Shown here: positions 58,975 through 64,000 of the stretch, piece by piece | Numbering within the stretch: position 1 is the first letter of the stretch | Layout of the letters: each line of letters opens with the position of its first letter | NCBI GenBank assembly: GCA_032622095.1 | Contig: CP136065.1 | Coordinates: forward strand, 211,898,151 to 211,962,150 | Direction of reading: 5' to 3' | Length of the DNA: 64,000 bases | Origin: Siphonodentalium dalli | Lineage: Eukaryota; Mollusca; Scaphopoda; Gadilida; Siphonodentaliidae | Notes under the pieces: generated by a model | Database searches by the model: none | Seen by the model: only the letters and a program-made list of their open reading frames with translations | Told to the model about the DNA's origin: nothing | Made by a program: the position numbers and the translations under genes

Positions 58975-60455
58975 GTAGACACTTATTTTAACTGTGTTTC
59001 TGAAAGTCTGGCGACCATCAGCAGTTTGTTTTCAGTTCATTTTGATTTTCCTTGGAACATATGGCCCAAAATTCCTTATAGCGAAAAAATGGCAAATACG
59101 TGTCCGAGGGGTGTATCTCATGCATGTCTCGACCGCCATCTCAATGGCAACGCATCATTAAACAGGGGTCTTATGGCGAATATATATCACATAGAAAAAT
59201 CCGGTTGGCTTCCTTATATTTCACAAATGGGAGGTTTGGGTGACAAAATTGGCTGTTTTGGGGATGTCCGTTATTGGGTATCCGATTTCATGAGCTCAGA
59301 AACTTGAGTAATCCGTTACTATATTATACAAGTCCTTTGTAATTATCTCACTTGTATGACCGATTCTCGCATTAAAAACCGATTATTCTATAACGTTACT
59401 ATATTTGGAAGAAGTCCACCATGGTATGTTGTCCGTGAAAACGGTGTTTTCTCCGTTACCATCAATTTAAATCGTCATAACTGACAGATACAACTTGCTG
59501 TACGTGCCTAATTTTATACAAAGAAACGCAGTATCACGTGTAACCTGGGGAACATATAGCTCTAAATGCAAATGAATCATATGTATAAATAACGAGAGAT
59601 GAGTTGCCACTCCCAAAACAGTTTATTTAAGGATGTTTTCTCCGTTACCACCATAAAACATAGAAAATCGACGATTTAACTCCAACTGCTAATCTCATCT
59701 GACGGAACGTCTATCAAGCCCAAGATATCAAGTGAGCATGTTGAAATTGATATCACAAGACCTTTGTATATGGTTGTAAACAATATGCGGTTTTCTCCGT
59801 TACCGTTTTCTCCGTTACCAGCGAACACCAGAAGGTCATTCTTTAGGCACATATGAACCCCTTGGCGATACTATATCGGCCGTCTGGGTTTGTTTGACTC
59901 AGATCAACACAAAAAACTAACCAGATTAATTACAAATAGGGGAGACCCGGGCAAAGCGGGACACCAAATGTTTTCAAGGAATGTTAGATAGGATTTTCGC
60001 CGGAAAAAAATGGAAAGCCGTTGATTGGTATATAATTCATCGGCGCATATAATCGAGTGATCATTGATACCAAACACCATCTCGGTATGTCCCTTTTGGA
60101 ACCTCTTGTTTTGTCCCACTTTGCCCGTGCCGTTGGGCAAATCGGGACACCGCACTGGGCAAAGTGGGACAATGTGCCATGCTATCCTGGCAAAATGGGA
60201 CAGCAAAATCAAAGAGACAGTGCGGGTTGCCATTGCTCACACTGCTACAGACAGACGGGCTCTGAGTGGCAGATGAGTTTCTGTTGGGTTATGTGGGATG
60301 GATTTCTTGTCTGGCGACCAAAGTTATCTATCTTAACGATATATTCACCCCGTTACAGTAACGATTAAAACGAAGGTGACTTCCATTCCTTATTACTTAT
60401 TCGAAATTTTTATAATTATGTCAAACAAAGAGTTTTGTATATGGTGCCCCCCCCC
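58975..60455. other. Intergenic stretch with GGGCAAAGTGGGACA repeats
   Basis: The 133-residue plus ORF at 58906-59307 has no recognisable domain. At 59940-60200 the motif GGGCAAAGYGGGACA occurs in both orientations five times, probably the end of an unrecognised DNA transposon. Four copies of the 16-nt motif precede it. Confidence 0.45.
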
Positions 60456-60458
60456 CCC

Positions 60459-60990
60459 ACAGATATTCTATCCACGCACCCATCCAGATCCAAAGTGGTC
60501 GCCGTACAGAAGGGTTCAAATAGGGCACCATGCCTTTTCTCAGCCGATTTAGGTCAAACAAAATGTGTGTGTAGGAAGCCAATCTAAATACCCCACTTCA
60601 CCACACCACGATCTAAAATGGACACCATCCAGAGATGTTAAAATAGGGCACCCATGGCATTTCTCGACCCCTTGGTCGATTTAGGTAAAACAAAGGGTGC
60701 CCCAAGATAATCTAAATATTCACCCCTTTCACACCAGCCCGATCCAAAATGGCCACCGACCAGAAGGGTTCAAATAGGACATCCATGCCATTTCTCGTCC
60801 CGTTGACCGATTTAGGTCAAACAAAGGGTGTTGTAGGGTGCGCCTCACCAGGCACTCTTTCCAAACACCTCACACACCTCAACCTGCATGATCCGAAATT
60901 GTCGCTGTCCAGAGGGGTTCAAAATAGGACACCCATGCTATCTCTCAGCCCCTTGGCCGATTTAGGTCAAACAAAGGGTGTTATATATTG
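60459..60990. repeat. Four ~130-bp tandem units
   Basis: Each has GATCCAAAATGGCCACC-like, GGGTTCAAATAGGACACCCA, TTTCTCGACCCCTTGG and CGATTTAGGTCAAACAAAGG. They lie directly upstream of the PHD ORF. Confidence 0.85.
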
Positions 60991-61089
60991 TTCCTGGTGT
61001 CAAATACATCCACTATACATTTCGGATTCACTCACCAGCCAATATCGAAACAGACATATCTTCAACCTTGTCAGTAATCATTCTAAGAT

Positions 61090-61746
61090 GGGCGTAAAAG
61101 CTTTCTGGCAATATTTGGAAGCAGGTCATGGAAAGGGGCCGTGTGGTGGAGTTGGAGGGACCTCCAAGAGGTTGGCTGACGTTGCAGTGAAGACCGGTAA
61201 ATGTGTGACACAGAAAGCCGCCGCATTTTGTGATTGGGGCAATCACTCCAATGTTATTGTCGCATTAATTCACCTCAACGAAAGCGCCCTGAAATTGGTT
61301 TTCCCGATGTCCTACCCGTTCCTGGAACACTCAAGGTACACGCGGTTATTCCTACCAAACACGCAAACGGCATCGCTATCAGAGAAACGTCATGTTTCTG
61401 CGATAATTGTTTAAAGTTCCTAACTTCAAATGGTGAATCCGACCTGAAATGCAATTGGAAGTTCACAACGATGTCTGCACCACATGTTCGCGAGTCTAAT
61501 GGTTCTCGGTCAAAGGTCATCAAAGGCAAGCGAGCTTCAAAAAAGAGTGCGGAAAATAACTGTCAATATGCGTATTCTTGTGGGAAGTGTGGATGGGTTT
61601 ATGGTGATCCACTCGACCCCAGTAAACGCGACGAATGGGTGTTGTGTTCAGATTGTGGCAAGTGGTTTCATGAAGGTTGCGGAGAGGATTACGGTGTCTT
61701 TGACGACGGTGATAATTTCACGTGTTTGTCATGTTTAGACATATAG
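61090..61746 (+). pseudogene. PHD-finger ORF with a frameshift (probably transposon-associated)
   Basis: The upstream frame reads MGVKAFWQYLEAGHGKGP then GGVGGTSKRLADVAV, a 'HGKGxxDGVGGxxKRxAD'-type motif that I associate with multicopy invertebrate proteins. After a frameshift near 61240-61310 the second frame (61234-61746) reads VLPVPGTLKVHAV, a Cys-rich SCFCDNCLKF, and a C-terminal PHD finger. The PHD follows C4HC3: CGKC, CSDC, FHEGC and CLSC, with the usual W before the His. PHD fingers read histone tails. No intron or promoter is evident. It may be a dead transposon protein or a gene with an unrecognised intron at the frame change. The PHD is sure; the origin is not. Confidence 0.6.
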
Positions 61747-61913
61747 ACTCAATGTGATTGCACTAGTAACGATGACATTTATTAAATTGATTTATATAGG
61801 CAGGAAATTAATTGAAGGCTACTAGCTATTTAAAATTAATTTCGAATTTTAATCAAATTGCATACTAGTACCAATCCATGAATAAAACAATGCATTTTGT
61901 TTTGGTAATTTTT

Positions 61914-62480
61914 AGCTCACCTGAGACGAAGTCTCTGGTGGAGCTATAGTCACCACTTCTGGTCCGTCGTCCGTCCGTCCGTCAGTCCGTCCATCCGTCA
62001 ACAATTCTTTAAACATCTTCTCCTCTGGGACCTATATACCGAATGAGTTCATATTTTGTGTGGCTGTTCCCTAGGTGACTCTCATTCAGATTTGTTCAAA
62101 TGAGGTCACTGGGTCGAATAGTTGCGAAGCCAGGGCCATAACTCTTTCCCTCCATAGTAATTCTTTTAAACATCTTCTTCTCAAATACCGGCAGGCCAAA
62201 TGGGTTCATATTTGGTGTGGATGTTCCCTAGGTGACTCACATTCAGATTTGTTCAATTGAGGTCACTGTGTCAAATAGTTGCGAAGCCTGGGCCATAACT
62301 ATTTCCCTCCATAGTATTTCTTAAAACGACTTCTTCTCTTGTACCATCGGGTCGAATGGATTCATATTTGATACGGAGGGACCTTGGGTGATTGGGGTTC
62401 AGATTTGTTCAAATGGGGTCACTGGGTCAAATAGGGGCGGAGCCAGGGACATAACTCTAAAAAAAAAAAATTACATGTTT
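61914..62480. repeat. Dispersed repeat of CTCACCTGAGACGAAG type
   Basis: Starts TTAGCTCACCTGAGACGAAG, has a GTCCGTCCGTCCGTCAGTCC run and then three ~150-bp internal units with AGGTGACTC..CATTCAGATTTG and GCCATAACTCTTTCCCTCC. A second start (TTTAGCTCACCTGAGACGAG, 62499-62550) follows at once. This class is frequent in bivalves. Confidence 0.85.
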
Positions 62481-63915
62481 GCATTTTGACCTTTAATTTT
62501 TAGCTCACCTGAGACGAGGTCTCCGGTGGAGCGAAAGTCACCACTCCTCGTTCATTAGCAAAATATTCCTCATTCATAAACTTGCATACAGGTCGTATAT
62601 AACTATATATAGGTTTTTTCTCCGTTACCATCATATCCATGCTAATATTACATCGGGCGTTTGAATTGTCAGGTATTCCTTGTTCGACATATATTAACAC
62701 ATTCTTATATTTATTTAATCAAATAAAGTTGAATGGCATGATTACGCAGGTCTTATTTTTAGATGCACAGAATTGTGTGCACCAGCATAGATCAATGACA
62801 TGGGTTTACTGGAAACACATACACATTCAAAGTACATGGGACTGCATGTAGTTTCAAATAATAGTTAATATGTTTCCAGCGAAGTTAGAAATTCAACCAA
62901 ACACGTTTGTGTCACATATTATTAAAACTTTAGTGTGTATCAACGATTCGCAATATTTAGGAATATAAAGACCCAAACTGTGTTTTCTCCGTTACCACGC
63001 CCACTGTAGTATATGTGTGTCGCATATCACAAACGCCACATCAATATTTTCCACATGTTTTGTTTTCGAAAACGTATATATCCCCACATAAGAAATTGGT
63101 CCATTTCGTCTGTCTATACACCATATAGAGTGATAGAGAGTGTTCGATTCGGAATGAATTTTTAATTGCACGGTAATCCTAAGATATACGGGTAGCCATT
63201 GACCCTAAACATCTGGCTAGTGACAGCTCGAATCATGAGTATTTTATAAAATTGCATGCATGTGAATATAGCCACCATTGTGTATTGATTGTGACAATAT
63301 AAAACTGTTGCCACATGTTTAAATGGACTGTACGTACCCATATGCTACCTTTTCGGGTTGGTAACGGAGAAAACATGCAGAAAAGTGCCTACCGTTTGCA
63401 TGGCAGCTGAAAAATAGGAACATGATCCTCCGGTGCTCATTTTAACGTGACACATTCCACACATACTATATTTTCATATTATGATGATGATAACAGGCAT
63501 ATCGAAAATTTATTTTTCGATTTGATTGGAAACTACATATCGATTTAAGGAATTTTAGGCCATATACCGGTACAATTATGCTCTAACATAAATCATTGTA
63601 GACACGAAAACTAAAAGTCATCAGAACGAGATTTCAAAACCTGTGTGCCTTTCAGCACATTTTCAAACCCTTTGTACACTTCAGCACATTTTTTGGTGAG
63701 AGTGACCCCTTCAGCCTCACTAACAGTGGAATCACTATGGCAGCATTCAAATGAACAATTGTGGAAGCATCCAACAGACGCATACCATCTGCTAAAATTA
63801 ATTCAAATACTATATAAAAAACAAAAACGGATGACAGTACAAGCACTAAACGCAGTGAAAGAAAAAAAAATGGAAAAAGTACATCTACGATAAGAAAGAC
63901 TGCAGCTACAAAAAA

Positions 63916-64000
63916 TACGTCAACATCGACGTAATATACCTCGACTTCAGAAAAGCCTTTGACACCGTCCCACATAAGCGACTTATGAAAAATTACAAAC
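63916..64000 (+). mobile_element. LINE reverse transcriptase, cut by the window edge
   Basis: The frame encodes VNIDVIYLDFRKAFDTVPHK then RLMKNYK, the first catalytic block of non-LTR reverse transcriptases (YLDFxKAFDxVxH). It continues past the window. The region 63600-63915 may be part of the same element but is not clearly coding. Confidence 0.85.

Larger units (their letters stand above)
59446..63374. repeat. Seven dispersed copies of a 16-nt motif
   Basis: GTTTTCTCCGTTACCA (or 15 of 16) at 59446, 59635, 59790, 59805, 62616 and 62982, and inverted at 63359. The sequence around the copies is unrelated. Confidence 0.85.

Noticed and set aside
58906-59307. 133-residue plus ORF
   Set aside because: It begins inside the transposon right end, with no domain and no splice signals.
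63652-63975. Hydrophobic 107-residue minus ORF resembling a membrane protein
   Set aside because: Antisense to the LINE reverse-transcriptase start; hydrophobicity comes from complementing an A-rich strand.

Overview
The window is nuclear DNA of an animal, most likely a bivalve or related mollusc. The evidence for that is spliced genes with GT-AG introns, no bacterial-style operons, AT-rich non-coding sequence, and a very dense mix of foldback mini-transposons and repeats. The repeats include the 'CTCACCTGAGACGAAG...GTCCGTCCGTCC' and 'GGGCCATAACTCTG...ACGGACGGAC' types that I associate with molluscan genomes. The species call is an inference.

Three protein-coding loci can be supported. (1) Plus strand, 2145-10534: the last five exons of a gene whose start lies left of the window. 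The 253 visible residues are helical-repeat sequence of the mesothelin/otoancorin/stereocilin kind and end in a hydrophobic GPI-anchor-like tail. (2) Minus strand, 57609-31439: a complete four-exon gene for a 264-residue HAPSTR1 (C16orf72) orthologue, the stress-response partner of the ubiquitin ligase HUWE1. All splice phases join cleanly, and its introns of about 18.3, 3.9 and 3.2 kb are packed with transposons. (3) Plus strand, about 61090-61746: a frameshifted ORF ending in a textbook C4HC3 PHD finger, probably transposon-related. Loci 1 and 2 converge, with about 19 kb of repeat-rich spacer between them.

Layout. 1-12.1 kb: mesothelin-like gene with MITEs, a 1.5-kb tandem array and a hAT element in its introns. 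12.5-16.6 kb: a second, degenerate copy of the gene's 3' part (exon 3 and 3'UTR, exons 4 and 5 lost), made by tandem duplication; a TTAA-flanked element with a nested pogo-like element sits in it. 16.8-18.5 kb: a dead LINE. 19-31.4 kb: intergenic, with hAT-, mariner- and TTAA-type foldback elements and a Penelope-like remnant with two hammerhead ribozymes in inverted arms. 31.4-57.6 kb: HAPSTR1, with transposons in its introns, including a candidate 6.1-kb element with 47-bp perfect inverted ends. 57.6-64 kb: upstream flank with a Harbinger/MADF-like remnant, four ~130-bp repeats, the PHD ORF, a molluscan dispersed repeat, a 16-nt motif repeated seven times, and the start of another LINE reverse transcriptase at the right edge.

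The most striking features are the ribozyme-bearing Penelope remnant, the tandem gene-end duplication whose two halves act as filled/empty controls for transposon insertions, one palindromic core carried inside several different terminal-repeat families, and transposons or repeats placed within a few bases of splice donors.
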